Shown here one piece after another: positions 52,603-61,946 of a stretch of 64,000 nt of DNA (positions within the stretch are counted from its first letter, which is position 1; each line of letters begins with the position of its first letter). Made by a program: the position numbers and the translations under genes. The DNA is from JBDHTS01 sp044221445 (lineage in GTDB: Bacteria > Pseudomonadota > Alphaproteobacteria > Micavibrionales > Micavibrionaceae), in assembly GCA_044221445.1 (NCBI GenBank), contig JBGAPF010000003.1, forward strand, positions 62,001 through 126,000, written 5' to 3'. The notes beneath the pieces were generated by a model. It was not told the origin of the DNA, did not search any database, and was given only the letters and a program-made list of their open reading frames with translations.

Positions 52603-52675
52603 GATTCAAAACAATAAATCTGCGATCTTTAAGATGAACACACTGTATCAGGGGTCCGATTCTCTGCCCAGAGTC
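52603..52675. promoter_or_regulatory. Cluster of GANTC methylation sites upstream of gcrA
   Basis: GATTC at 52603-52607, GATTC at 52658-52662 and GAGTC at 52671-52675 lie in the 196-base era-gcrA gap; another GAGTC is at 52752. CcrM methylates GANTC, and methylated sites guide GcrA, so autoregulation is plausible. Confidence 0.5.
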
Positions 52676-52736
52676 GACAGGCGGATCGGATTTCTTATCC
52701 ACAAAAATCAGATTTGGTTTTGTCGACGCAACGCCT

Positions 52737-53651
52737 TCAAGCGCTGAAATCGAGTCCCCATGGAACATACCGTTCCGGATCCTCGCTCCAGTCGCCGCGC
52801 ACTTTCACGAAAAGTTTCAGGTGCACACGCGTTTCAAGAATGCCTTCGAGTTCACGTCGTGCGGACTCGCCTGCCTTGCGGATCGTATCGCCGCCAGAAC
52901 CCAGCACGATCTTGCGCTGGCTTTCGCGTTCGACATAGACGATCTGGCCGATCCTGATGCTGCCGTCATCGAACGGTTCCCAGCTTTCGGTTTCGACGGT
53001 CATGCTGTGCGGCAATTCACGGTAGAGACCGCAGAAAAACTTTTCACGGGTCAGTTCCGCCGCCATTAGCCGCATCGGCATATCGCTGACTTCGTCTTCG
53101 GGAAAAATCCATTCCGATTCCGGCAGGTGCTTCGCGGCGAAACGCAGAATATCTTTGACACCGTTGTCTTTCAGCGCCGAAACCATGAAAACGGCGGTAA
53201 AATCATGAAGCCCGCTCATCGTCTGCGCGATCGCAAACAACGCTTCGTGCCGGATCTGGTCGATCTTGTTGAGCACAAGGATGGCGGGTGCCGGGTAATC
53301 TTTAAGACGCTTCAGGATTCTATCGGTCTCGCGGTCAGGGATTTTTTTGCGCGACGCGTCGATCACTACCATGATGATGTCTGCTTCTTCCCCGCCCTGC
53401 CACGCGGCGGCGACCATCGCCCGTTCCAGCCTTTTGCTGGGGGAAAAAATTCCGGGCGTGTCGATGAAGATGACCTGAGTCTGTTCATACAGCGCAATGC
53501 CGCGGACAAGGGTGCGCGTAGTCTGCACCTTGTCGGACACGATGGTCACTTTTGTGCCGACCAGGCTGTTGATGAGCGTCGATTTACCGGCGTTCGGGGC
53601 GCCCATGACAGCGACCGTTCCGCAACGCCTCGGTGGGATTGGCGCGCTCAA
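52737..53651 (-). CDS. era: GTPase Era
   Basis: Era assists 16S rRNA maturation. The 304 residues show GAPNAGKS (residues 17-24), the switch DTPG and NKID for guanine. The C-terminal KH domain carries VERESQRKIVLGSGG. The start is a TTG at 53651 that overlaps the rnc stop by four bases (TTGA), with GAGGA nine bases upstream; no ATG occurs before the P-loop. Confidence 0.94.
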   Translation of the reverse strand: MSAPIPPRRCGTVAVMGAPNAGKSTLINSLVGTKVTIVSDKVQTTRTLVRGIALYEQTQVIFIDTPGIFSPSKRLERAMVAAAWQGGEEADIIMVVIDASRKKIPDRETDRILKRLKDYPAPAILVLNKIDQIRHEALFAIAQTMSGLHDFTAVFMVSALKDNGVKDILRFAAKHLPESEWIFPEDEVSDMPMRLMAAELTREKFFCGLYRELPHSMTVETESWEPFDDGSIRIGQIVYVERESQRKIVLGSGGDTIRKAGESARRELEGILETRVHLKLFVKVRGDWSEDPERYVPWGLDFSA

Positions 53652-54334
53652 GAGTCCATTTCCTCAAGATGCGTCAGCAGCATCGCAGCGGCTTCCTTTT
53701 CTGCCTTGCGCCGTGAAGCGCCCCTGCAGCGTGTGGGCGGATGACCTTCGACCCGGACTTCGATCTCGAACAGCGGCGCATGGTCCGGCCCTTCCCGCGA
53801 TATAAGCGTGTAGACAGGCAGGCTCAGGCTCCGCGCCTGCGCCCATTCCTGCAAAGCAGTTTTAGAGTCGCGAGGGGGCCGGTCCATCGTCTGGACATCC
53901 TCGCTCCATAAATCGAGAATGACGCGGCGGCATTCGTCCAGCCCCGCATCAAGGAACAGCGCGCCCAGCAACGCCTCGATGCTGTCGGCAAGAATATTGT
54001 CGTTGTCCGCGCCGCCGGCCGCTCGTTCCGCGCCGGACAGGTGCAGCGCCGGGCCGAGGTCGATACGGCGCGCCACCCGGGCGATGACCTTGCCCTGCAC
54101 CAGCGCCGCATGGCGTTTTGCAAGGTCTCCTTCGCTTTCCTCATGAAAGCGTTCGTAGAGCTCCTGCGCCATAATCAGGTTAAGGACGCGATCGCCAAGG
54201 AATTCCAGACGCTCATAGTTATGTTCCGAGCCGGTGCTGGAATGCGTGAGCGCGGCTTTCAGTTTGCCGGCATCCTTGAAATCATAACCGATAATTTTCT
54301 GCAGGCCGGACTGGGCGGAATCGAGTTCTTCCAT
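53648..54334 (-). CDS. rnc: Ribonuclease III
   Basis: RNase III cuts double-stranded RNA in rRNA precursors and antisense duplexes. The 228 residues contain the signature ERLEFLGDRVLNLI near residue 41 and the catalytic acidic region DSIEALLGALFLD. A C-terminal double-stranded-RNA-binding domain (from about 155) ends in RRKAEKEAAAMLL. It lies four bases after lepB. Confidence 0.96.
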   Translation of the reverse strand: MEELDSAQSGLQKIIGYDFKDAGKLKAALTHSSTGSEHNYERLEFLGDRVLNLIMAQELYERFHEESEGDLAKRHAALVQGKVIARVARRIDLGPALHLSGAERAAGGADNDNILADSIEALLGALFLDAGLDECRRVILDLWSEDVQTMDRPPRDSKTALQEWAQARSLSLPVYTLISREGPDHAPLFEIEVRVEGHPPTRCRGASRRKAEKEAAAMLLTHLEEMDS

Positions 54335-54337
54335 GCT

Positions 54338-55186
54338 TTACTGTGCCTGCGGCGTGACATGCAGCGGGCGGATCGAATTGAAAAGCCGTCCGTACCGGAT
54401 CGTCCAGGGCCATTTCCAGAGTTCGAACAACTGCGCATGACCGTTGGTCGAGAAGAAAATCATCGAAGCGCGCCCGACGACGTTTTCCAGCGGCACGAAA
54501 CCGACCAGGTCCTGGACGCGGGAATCCTGGGAATTGTCGCGGTTGTCGCCCATCATGAAGTAATGCCCTTCCGGCACGGTGTATTCCGGCGTGTCGTCGA
54601 GCGGCTGGTCGTCGCCGACCTCATAAATATGATGGATGACCCCGTTTGGAAGGGTTTCAAGATATTCGGTCACATTCATCTCGCGCCCGCTTTCGTCGAC
54701 CTGCTTCATCTGCAGGAATTCGCGCGGGACCATCCGGTCATTGATGTAAAGCCGCCCGTTGTTCACGCGGATTTTATCGCCCGGCATGCCGATCACGCGC
54801 TTGATATAATCGATCCTCGTATCCGTCGGCAATTTGAAAACGATGACGTCGCCCTGCTGTGGGCTTTTGCCACGCGTCCAGAAACGGCCTTCGACCGGCG
54901 CCAGGCCGAACGGAAAGGAAAAGCGGGAATAACCGTAAGCCGGCTTTGAGACGAACAGATAGTCTCCGACTTCCAGGGTCGGTTTCATCGAACCGGAGGG
55001 GATGTTGAACGGTTCCAGCAGGAACGTCCGGACGACCAGCGCCAGAATAATGGCGATCAGGGCGGTCCGGAACAGTTCGGACCATTCCTCCTGCGCGGTC
55101 AAGGGCGCTGATGGCTTTTTCCGGCGGTCCGGCTGCGGCGCGGTTTCTTCTTTGTCGATGACGCCCATATCGTTGTCTGCCTGCAT
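54338..55186 (-). CDS. lepB: Signal peptidase I
   Basis: LepB removes signal peptides of exported proteins at the periplasmic face. The 282 residues have one N-terminal membrane helix (about 42-57). The nucleophile is Ser66 in IPSGSMKPT and the general base Lys129 in YIKRVIGMPGD; GDNRDNSQDSR is conserved. The acidic and basic N-terminal 35 residues are cytoplasmic. Confidence 0.96.
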   Translation of the reverse strand: MQADNDMGVIDKEETAPQPDRRKKPSAPLTAQEEWSELFRTALIAIILALVVRTFLLEPFNIPSGSMKPTLEVGDYLFVSKPAYGYSRFSFPFGLAPVEGRFWTRGKSPQQGDVIVFKLPTDTRIDYIKRVIGMPGDKIRVNNGRLYINDRMVPREFLQMKQVDESGREMNVTEYLETLPNGVIHHIYEVGDDQPLDDTPEYTVPEGHYFMMGDNRDNSQDSRVQDLVGFVPLENVVGRASMIFFSTNGHAQLFELWKWPWTIRYGRLFNSIRPLHVTPQAQ

Positions 55187-55256
55187 GATCGTTCCCGCAA
55201 AACTGCATTGCTGTTTAAGGTTTTAGCCAATCCAGGCCGGGTTTGCCAGCTTCGTT

Positions 55257-55667
55257 TTAAAACGCCTCGCCGGCTTCGATGATAACATAGGCCGAAGCGA
55301 TAGGATGCTCGTCGGTTAGAGTAAGGTGAACCCTTGCTGTTTTTCCCTCTGGAGTCAGGGCTTTGAGGCGCTTCAGCGCTCCGCCCGTCAGGTGCAGTGA
55401 CGGCTTGCCGGCGGCATCGTTGACGACGCCGATATCCTTCATGAACACGCCCTGGCTGAATCCGGTCCCGAGCGCTTTGGAACAGGCTTCCTTGGCCGCA
55501 AACCGTTTGGCGTAGGTATCGATATGCGTGCCTGCGGCCCGGCGGCGCTCTGCCTTGGCTATTTCCGTTGTCGTGAAGCAACGGCGGATGAACCGTTCAC
55601 CGAACCGCGCAAGCGTCATTTCGATCCGGGTTATATCGATCAAATCGCTGCCCGTGCCGATGATCAT
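55257..55667 (-). CDS. acpS: Holo-[acyl-carrier-protein] synthase
   Basis: AcpS transfers phosphopantetheine from CoA to ACP. The 136 residues contain the metal-binding Asp8 (GTGSDLIDITRIE) and Glu60 in RFAAKEACSKAL. The ATG overlaps the DUF2062 stop (ATGA). It is followed after 70 bases by lepB, the usual order in alphaproteobacteria. Confidence 0.95.
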   Translation of the reverse strand: MIIGTGSDLIDITRIEMTLARFGERFIRRCFTTTEIAKAERRRAAGTHIDTYAKRFAAKEACSKALGTGFSQGVFMKDIGVVNDAAGKPSLHLTGGALKRLKALTPEGKTARVHLTLTDEHPIASAYVIIEAGEAF

Positions 55668-56224
55668 GGTTTGGACTCCAGACGCTGTCGAACGATAACC
55701 CCGCGCCGGCGGTCATAGAGCCGCCGCGCCGTACGGACAGGGAAATAAAACACCGCATACGTTAAAGGCCAGGCCATCGCCCCACACATATAGCCCCCAA
55801 CGATCATCGGTAAAGCCAGGCGCATGGGTTCGCTTTTTATGGCCGCCCAGGACATTGTTTGCGGCAACATCGCAAATTCTTCCATACCGAACAAACCGAG
55901 CGCCCAGACGCCGGTTTTATACGACAGCCAGAACGCAAAGAAGATTGTCGTCGGGTTGATGATCGCCGTTCCCAGAAACGCCGCGATCCAGCTGGCCCGT
56001 AATAGCCATGCCAGAAAAAAAGCCTGGATCACATGGGTGCCGATCAGCGGGTTGAAGGATGCGGCAACGCCCGATGCGAGGCCCGCCGTGATGCGGTATG
56101 TGGAATCGCCCGTGCGGAAGACCCTGTGCCACCAGTAATGCAGCGTGCGCGGCATCCCCATGGCGGGCCAGATATTTTCACGCATCCTCGGCCAGAATTT
56201 AAGGCGCTCCCGGCGTTTGAACAT
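55664..56224 (-). CDS. DUF2062 membrane protein
   Basis: The 186 residues match DUF2062 proteins. The conserved start YRITAGLASGVAASFNPLIGTH is followed by hydrophobic segments (IQAFFLAWLLRASWIAAFLG, PMIVGGYMCGAMAWPLTYAV) and NPTTIFFAFWLSYKTG. Function is not established. It lies seven bases after rel and is coupled to acpS. Confidence 0.88.
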   Translation of the reverse strand: MFKRRERLKFWPRMRENIWPAMGMPRTLHYWWHRVFRTGDSTYRITAGLASGVAASFNPLIGTHVIQAFFLAWLLRASWIAAFLGTAIINPTTIFFAFWLSYKTGVWALGLFGMEEFAMLPQTMSWAAIKSEPMRLALPMIVGGYMCGAMAWPLTYAVFYFPVRTARRLYDRRRGVIVRQRLESKP

Positions 56225-56231
56225 CGTGGCC

Positions 56232-58403
56232 TCACCGTCCCCGGGCGCGCTCGACCGTCGCGATTTGCGGGGTGGCGCGCAACGCGGCGATAATGTCGTT
56301 CAGATGTTTCGTATCCTTGACATAGACGTCGAGGCTCATATCCCAGAAGTCGAGCGAACGGCTTGTGATTTTCAGGTTGGTAATGTTGCCGCCGCTGCGG
56401 CCGATCACGGTCGACAGCGTGCCGAGCGCGCCCGGCTCATTGTTCAGAGTGACTTCCAGCCGCCCGATATGGGTTTCCGCCTTGTCGGTGCCGGCATCCC
56501 AGGATACGTCCAGCCAGCGTTCGGGAGTGTCGGCGAAATTTTCCAGCGTGTCGCAATCTATGGTGTGAATGGTGACGCCTTTGCCGGTCGTGACGATCCC
56601 GACGATGCGGTCGCCGGGCAGCGGGTGGCAGCAGCGCGCATAATGAACCGCCATGCCGGGAATCAGGCCGCGGATCGGCATCGGGCTGCCGCCTTTCTGG
56701 CGGTCGCGCAGCATATTCGCGGCCTGCTGCTGCACTTCGGCGTCCGTCGGCTTTTTCAAAGCGTCGGTCTTGTGACCGGGGAAGATGGCGCGAAAAACGT
56801 CACGGCCGACGATGTTGCCGGAGCCTATGCCGGCATAAATGTCGTCGATGTTTTCGCCTTTGAACTGGGACACGATCCCGGCCACGGCTTTTTCCGTGAA
56901 CTCATAGTTTTCCGCCTGGAAGATCTTCTGCAGCATGGCCTTGCCGAGCGTCACGTACTGGTCGCGCTGCTGCTGCCGTATAAAGCGGCGGATATGCGAC
57001 CGCGCTTTGCCGGTGACGACGAAGCGCTCCCAGGTCGGAGACGGCGTCTGGTTTTTCGCCGTGATGATCTCGACCTGGTCTCCGTTGTTGAGCTTTGTAT
57101 TCAGGGGCGCGATGCGGCCGTTGATTTTCGCGCCCACGCATTTGTCGCCGACGGCGGAATGGACGGCATAGGCGAAATCGACAGGCGTCGACCCCATCGG
57201 AAGTTCGGTCAGGTCGCCTTTCGGCGAAAATACATAAACCTGGTCCTGAAACAGTTCGAGCTTGGTGTTTTCAAGAAAATCCTCGGGCCGCGCCTCCTGC
57301 TCGATGATATCGAGCAGTTCACGCAGCCAGCGGTATTTTTTCATGTCCTGCAGGTCGTTCTTGCGGTCGCCGCCTTTATAGGCCCAGTGCGCCGCAACGC
57401 CGAGGTCGGCTTCTTCCGCCATCTCATGCGTGCGGATCTGCACCTCGATCCGGTGGTTTTCCGGGCCGATGACCGTCGTATGGATGGAACGATAGCCGTT
57501 CGGTTTCGGTGTCGAGATATAATCCTTGAACCGGCCGGGCACTACGGGGTAATGGCTGTGGATGATGCCAAGCGCATGGTAGCATTCCTCAAGCGTATTG
57601 ACGACGACGCGGAACGCCATGATGTCGGAAAGCTGTTCGAACGCGACATTCTTGCGCTGCATTTTGCGCCAGATCGAATAGCGGGTTTTTTCACGGCCCG
57701 TGACTTCCGCCTCGATCCCGACTTCTTTTAAATTCGATTTCAGTTCGCGGATGATGGTCTTGACGATTTCCGTGCCTTCGGAGCGCAGGAAGGACAGGCG
57801 GTTCGTGATCGACTCCCGGGCTTCCGGGTTCAGATGCCCGAAGGACAGGTCTTCCAGCTCCTCTTTGATTTTATGCAGGCCGATGCGTTCGGCGAGCGGC
57901 GCGTAGATCTCGATGGTTTCCCGGGCGATGCGTCGGCGTTTTTCCGGTTTCGCGATATGATGCAGGGTCCGCATGTTATGCAGGCGGTCGGCCAGCTTGA
58001 CCAGAAGGACGCGGATGTCCTCCGACATCGCCAGCACCAGCTTCCGGAAATTTTCCGCCTGTTTCCCTTCGACCGACTGGCTTTCGATTTTGGTCAGCTT
58101 GGACACGCCGTTGACCAGCGCCGCCACTTCCGGCCCGAACTCTTTTTTCAGTTCGTCGAAAGTGGCGACCGTGTCTTCCAGCGTATCGTGAAGGATGGCC
58201 GTAACGATGGTGGCCGGATCCATGCGCATGCCCGCCAGGATCGACGCCACCTCGATCGGATGGGTATAATACGGCTCTCCCGAGGCGCGGATCTGCTCCC
58301 CGTGCTTTTCGCGCGCGAAAGCGTAGGCGCGTTCGATGACCTCGGGCTTGACATCGGGGTTATAGGATTGGATCTGGCGTACCAGTTCGGCCTGGTCGAT
58401 CAT
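56232..58403 (-). CDS. Bifunctional (p)ppGpp synthetase/hydrolase (Rel/SpoT)
   Basis: This enzyme makes and degrades the stringent alarmone. The 723 residues contain the HD hydrolase site (YTHP with His48, ILHDTLEDT with His72-Asp73), the synthetase region (RFKDYISTPKPNGYRSIHT and EVQIRT), a TGS domain, a helical region and a C-terminal ACT domain (GRLEVTLNNEPGALGTL). Both active sites look intact, as expected for a sole Rsh. Confidence 0.96.
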   Translation of the reverse strand: MIDQAELVRQIQSYNPDVKPEVIERAYAFAREKHGEQIRASGEPYYTHPIEVASILAGMRMDPATIVTAILHDTLEDTVATFDELKKEFGPEVAALVNGVSKLTKIESQSVEGKQAENFRKLVLAMSEDIRVLLVKLADRLHNMRTLHHIAKPEKRRRIARETIEIYAPLAERIGLHKIKEELEDLSFGHLNPEARESITNRLSFLRSEGTEIVKTIIRELKSNLKEVGIEAEVTGREKTRYSIWRKMQRKNVAFEQLSDIMAFRVVVNTLEECYHALGIIHSHYPVVPGRFKDYISTPKPNGYRSIHTTVIGPENHRIEVQIRTHEMAEEADLGVAAHWAYKGGDRKNDLQDMKKYRWLRELLDIIEQEARPEDFLENTKLELFQDQVYVFSPKGDLTELPMGSTPVDFAYAVHSAVGDKCVGAKINGRIAPLNTKLNNGDQVEIITAKNQTPSPTWERFVVTGKARSHIRRFIRQQQRDQYVTLGKAMLQKIFQAENYEFTEKAVAGIVSQFKGENIDDIYAGIGSGNIVGRDVFRAIFPGHKTDALKKPTDAEVQQQAANMLRDRQKGGSPMPIRGLIPGMAVHYARCCHPLPGDRIVGIVTTGKGVTIHTIDCDTLENFADTPERWLDVSWDAGTDKAETHIGRLEVTLNNEPGALGTLSTVIGRSGGNITNLKITSRSLDFWDMSLDVYVKDTKHLNDIIAALRATPQIATVERARGR

Positions 58404-58486
58404 GGAAAAGATACGATCTAGGGGGTTACGGATATTAAAGGGTGACTATATATCAAATGGCCAGCCAACCGCTACCCGCAACTGGT

Positions 58487-58903
58487 CTACTTATCGTCGC
58501 CCGCGCCGCCGGCAAGGTCTTCCAGGGACGGTTCCGCGTCTTCATCCTCGAAATCGTCGTCTTCATCGCTGGTGTCGATGTCGTCGAATGCGCCTTCGGC
58601 GGCGCTGGCTGCGGCAATAGCGTTCCACTGGTCTTCGCCTTCGGTGGAATCGATGACGTCTTCGCCGTCTTCCATTTCGATGACGCGCTGGTGCGTACGG
58701 ACCAGTTCTTCCTTCAGATCCTCGATGGACACGGTTTCGTCCGCGATCTCGCGCAGGGAGATGACCGGGTTTTTGTCGTTGTCGCGTTCAATGGTGAGAG
58801 GGGCGCCGGCGCTGATTTTCCGGGCGCGCTGGGAAGCGATCATCACCAGTTCGAACCGGTTCGGGATTTTATCGACGCAATCTTCAACGGTAACGCGGGC
58901 CAT
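58487..58903 (-). CDS. rpoZ: RNA polymerase omega subunit
   Basis: Omega helps beta' fold and in some bacteria binds ppGpp. The core MARVTVEDCVDKIPNRFEL with MIASQRARKISAGA is typical. The 138 residues end in a strongly acidic tail (DTSDEDDDFEDEDAEP) longer than in E. coli. It lies 83 bases upstream of rel on the same strand. Confidence 0.94.
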   Translation of the reverse strand: MARVTVEDCVDKIPNRFELVMIASQRARKISAGAPLTIERDNDKNPVISLREIADETVSIEDLKEELVRTHQRVIEMEDGEDVIDSTEGEDQWNAIAAASAAEGAFDDIDTSDEDDDFEDEDAEPSLEDLAGGAGDDK

Positions 58904-59209
58904 GGCTGCACCTTCATAAATAACGGAAACACCGGATATGGCCGTTTTATAAGGAGTTTTCGCCGGACAGGCAAGAACTATCTGGGCCAGTCAGGCGTTA
59001 GCTTTCCTCGATATCCTGTGCTTATGGGTATTAATATATTGCCTGTATAAGGGGCCGTCCTTTATAGTCCCACTCTTTTCAAATGGAATGCTCTGGAGAT
59101 ACCGCATAACAGCTTGAAAAAAGGGGATTCGGCAACCATATTGATTGTAGAGACTAAGCCGGGGCCCCAACCCGCGTACAACCCTTCAAGGACAGGTCAA
59201 AGCGTAAAA
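58904..59209. other. Divergent intergenic region, rpoZ and NYN gene
   Basis: No gene is evident. The left part must contain the rpoZ promoter (reverse) and the right part that of the NYN gene. A frame open from a TTG at 59114 continues into the NYN gene, but its sequence (59114-59209) is low in conserved features and I treat it as untranslated. Confidence 0.5.
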
Positions 59210-59863
59210 ATGAGTAGACAACAAAAAACAAGCAAACAGAACGATATCCCGTTTTATCCTGAGGAAAAGCTCTCCCTCTTTATCGATGGTTCGAATCTGT
59301 ACGCCTCGGCAAAATCCCTTGAATTCGATATCGACTACAAGCTGTTGCTGAAATGGGCCGCGCGTCAGGGACGCATGGTGCGGGCGTTTTATTACACTGC
59401 GCTGATCGAAAACGAGGAATACTCCCCGATCCGTCCGCTGGTCGACTGGCTCGACTATAACGGCTACACCATGGTAACCAAGCCGACCAAGGAATTCATC
59501 GACAGCCAGGGCCGCCGCAAGGTCAAGGGCAATATGGACATCGAACTGGCCATCGATATGATGGAAATGGCTGACCATGTCGACCATATCATGCTGTTTT
59601 CGGGTGACGGCGATTTCCGCCGACTGACCGAAGCCGTTCAGCGTAAAGGCGTGCGCGTTACCGTGGTTTCGACCGTAAAGTCCCAGCCGCCGATGGTGGC
59701 AGACGAATTGCGCCGCCAGGCTGACCATTTCCTGGATCTCGAAGACCTTGCGCCGGAAATCATGCGCCATAATTACCAGTCGGCGTCATCGAGCCCCTCT
59801 TCGGCAGGCTATGACGACGAAGACGATGAGGATGAAGGCCAGCCGGCCGCCCTGCGCTCATAA
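59210..59863 (+). CDS. NYN-domain protein (LabA/DUF88 family)
   Basis: NYN domains are PIN-like folds, often metal-dependent ribonucleases. The 217 residues show conserved acidic sites: Asp26 in LSLFIDGSNLY, MDIELAIDMM and LFSGDGDFRRLTEAV. They end in an acidic tail (DDEDDEDEG). The ATG at 59210 (MSRQQKTSKQNDIPFYPEEK) is preferred because the domain begins soon after; a TTG at 59114 would add 32 residues. Its RNA target is unknown. Confidence 0.88.
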   Translation: MSRQQKTSKQNDIPFYPEEKLSLFIDGSNLYASAKSLEFDIDYKLLLKWAARQGRMVRAFYYTALIENEEYSPIRPLVDWLDYNGYTMVTKPTKEFIDSQGRRKVKGNMDIELAIDMMEMADHVDHIMLFSGDGDFRRLTEAVQRKGVRVTVVSTVKSQPPMVADELRRQADHFLDLEDLAPEIMRHNYQSASSSPSSAGYDDEDDEDEGQPAALRS

Positions 59864-59879
59864 GCGCCATTCATTGCTG

Positions 59880-59907
59880 AAACCCCGGCTGTAAAGCCGG
59901 GGTTTTT
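59880..59907 (+). terminator. Terminator between the NYN gene and leuA
   Basis: AAACCCCGGCT-GTAA-AGCCGGGGTTT is an 11-bp stem followed by TT and CTC. The symmetric A/T flanks may serve both converging genes. Confidence 0.88.
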
Positions 59908-59911
59908 CTCT

Positions 59912-61477
59912 TCAGGGCTTCATATCGCTCAGGCCGCGTTCACGCTTCACCAGCAATTTATTCAGCGCATGGAGATAAGCGCGGCAGGAGGCGACCATGG
60001 TGTCGGCGTCCGCCGCTTGGCCGTTGACGGTCTTGCCCTGCTCCTCCAGCCGCACGGTCACCTCGGCCTGCGCGTCCGTGCCGCCGGTGACGGCGTGCAC
60101 CTGGTAAAGCTGCAGCACGGCCTGATCATGCGGCACGATCTGCCGGATCGCGTTGAAAATGGCATCGACCGGACCGTTGCCTTGACTGGCGGCGCTTTGT
60201 TCGGCGCCGTCGATGCTCAGGACGAGGTCGGCCTTCTGCGGCCCCTTCGATCCCGCCATCACCTGAAGGGAGACGAAACGGATCCGGTCATTGTCATGGC
60301 CGCGTTTGCTTTCGTCCTCTACCAGGGAGATGATGTCCTCGTCGTATACGTTCTTCTTGCCGTCGGCCAGAACCTTGAAACGCTGGAACAGGTCCTGGAA
60401 CGCGTTGTCGCCGAGGTCGTAGCCCAGCTCCTCCAGTTTCGATTTCAGCGCGTGACGTCCCGAATGTTTGCCCATGACCAGGTTCGACTTCGTCAGGCCC
60501 ACCGATTCCGGCGTCATGATTTCATAGGTGCCCGCATGTTTCAGCACGCCGTCCTGATGGATGCCGCTTTCATGCGCGAAAGCGTTCGCGCCGACGATGG
60601 CCTTATTGGGCTGGACGTTGAAGCCGGTGATGGTAGACAGGGTGCGGGACGCTTTCGTGATCATCGTGGCGTCGACGCCGGTCTCAAACGGCAACGCGTC
60701 GCTGCGGACTTTCAGCGCCATGACGATCTCTTCCAGCGCCGCGTTGCCCGCACGTTCGCCGATGCCGTTGATGGTGCATTCGATCTGGCGCGCCCCCGCC
60801 TGCACACCCGCCAGGGAATTGGCCACGGCGAGACCGAGATCGTTGTGACAGTGCATGGACATCACCGCCTTGTCGATGTTCGGTACGCGGTTGCGTATGG
60901 CCGCGATCATTACCGCGATTTCGTCGGGCGTCGCGAAACCGACCGTATCGGGCAGGTTGACCGTGGTCGCGCCGCAACTGATCGCGGCCTCGACGCAGCG
61001 GCAGAGGAAATCGATGTCCGAGCGTGTCGCATCCATGGCCGACCATTCGACGTTGTCCGTATGCTGCCGCGCCCGCGTCACGCTTTCGCGCACGCCGTTC
61101 AGCACCTCCTCCGGCGGCATCTGCAGCTGGTACCGCATGTGGATGTCGCTGGTGGAGATAAATGTATGAATGCGCCGGTTGGCCGCCGGTTTCAGCGCTT
61201 CGCCCGCGACGTCGATATCGGCGGGCTTGGCACGGGCCAGGCCGCAGACGACGGCGTTTTTGATTTCACCGGCGATCGCCTGCACCGCCTCGAAATCGCC
61301 CGGGCTCGCAACCGGAAACCCGGCCTCGATCACATCCACGCCCATCTGGTCGAGCAGCCGCGCGATTTTCAGCTTTTCTTCCAGGTTCATCGAACAGCCG
61401 GGCGACTGCTCGCCGTCGCGCAGCGTGGTGTCGAAAATGATAATCCGGTCCTTGCCGGTTTCAGTGATGGTTGTCAT
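59912..61477 (-). CDS. leuA: 2-isopropylmalate synthase
   Basis: LeuA condenses acetyl-CoA with 2-oxoisovalerate, the first step of leucine synthesis. The 521 residues carry FDTTLRDGEQSPGCSMN, the metal-binding MHCHNDLGLAVANS and GSGxx-type AcCoA sites. A C-terminal regulatory domain (from about 390) would be leucine-sensitive. No leader peptide with a Leu run was found upstream. Other leu genes are not nearby. Confidence 0.95.
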   Translation of the reverse strand: MTTITETGKDRIIIFDTTLRDGEQSPGCSMNLEEKLKIARLLDQMGVDVIEAGFPVASPGDFEAVQAIAGEIKNAVVCGLARAKPADIDVAGEALKPAANRRIHTFISTSDIHMRYQLQMPPEEVLNGVRESVTRARQHTDNVEWSAMDATRSDIDFLCRCVEAAISCGATTVNLPDTVGFATPDEIAVMIAAIRNRVPNIDKAVMSMHCHNDLGLAVANSLAGVQAGARQIECTINGIGERAGNAALEEIVMALKVRSDALPFETGVDATMITKASRTLSTITGFNVQPNKAIVGANAFAHESGIHQDGVLKHAGTYEIMTPESVGLTKSNLVMGKHSGRHALKSKLEELGYDLGDNAFQDLFQRFKVLADGKKNVYDEDIISLVEDESKRGHDNDRIRFVSLQVMAGSKGPQKADLVLSIDGAEQSAASQGNGPVDAIFNAIRQIVPHDQAVLQLYQVHAVTGGTDAQAEVTVRLEEQGKTVNGQAADADTMVASCRAYLHALNKLLVKRERGLSDMKP

Positions 61478-61698
61478 GATGTTTTAAGCTCCTGCCCTGT
61501 CGAAAGGCGTCTGTCCGTTATAACGCAAAACCGGGATTACCTCCCCTGAATGCAGGGCGTCATAAAGACCGCCGGCACTCAGGGGCCGGTAAGTCGCAGG
61601 AGCGGCAGATCTTTAGAAAACAAAGCCATAGTCTCTTGTATAAAGAGAACGCGATGACGACAAGGTTATTTTGCAAACCGGATGAAACAAGAAATCTT
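61478..61698. other. Spacer upstream of leuA
   Basis: These 221 bases hold a 10-bp palindrome CGTTATAACG near 61514-61523 and a reverse-strand AGGAG ahead of leuA. Together with the weak small ORF at 61699-61932 this makes a 469-base stretch without a well-supported gene. I see no riboswitch or attenuator. Confidence 0.45.
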
Positions 61699-61932
61699 CT
61701 AAGTCGGTGAATATGCAATCGATATCTCAGAAGGTACAGGAACATCGCCGGTTAACCTGAGACATACAGGATTTTTATTATCGTCAATCTCAGCATTTCC
61801 GTGTTCATCACGCACGACTTCCCCATGCAGAACTTTCAAAGGCTTACATATTGCAAGGTGCCCGTCTGCACGACTCCAGGAAATGCTAAATACGCAGTAA
61901 TGTTCTGTCATATTTTTCCGTATAATAGTCAT
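61699..61932 (-). CDS. Possible small hypothetical protein
   Basis: A 77-residue frame starts 14 bases after the trm112 stop on the same strand. The sequence is protein-like (HLAICKPLKVLHGEVVRDEH, VCLRLTGDVPVPSEISIAY) but has no Shine-Dalgarno and is poorer in G and C than its neighbours. It could be a real accessory gene, or a remnant; no domain is recognised. Confidence 0.35.
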   Translation of the reverse strand: MTIIRKNMTEHYCVFSISWSRADGHLAICKPLKVLHGEVVRDEHGNAEIDDNKNPVCLRLTGDVPVPSEISIAYSPT

Positions 61933-61946
61933 ATTATATCTGCAAG

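Noticed and set aside
56145..57731. 528-residue open frame antisense to rel
   Set aside because: Overlaps an intact Rel/SpoT gene and has shadow-type composition.
59969..61549. 526-residue open frame antisense to leuA
   Set aside because: Mirror of the leuA codon pattern; Arg/His/Asp-rich composition and no conserved motif.
61478..61700. Leucine attenuator or T-box ahead of leuA
   Set aside because: No Leu-codon run, terminator/antiterminator pair or T-box sequence is visible.
61560..61745. 61-residue reverse frame upstream of leuA
   Set aside because: Composition is not protein-like, it overlaps the 77-residue frame, and it has no ribosome binding site.
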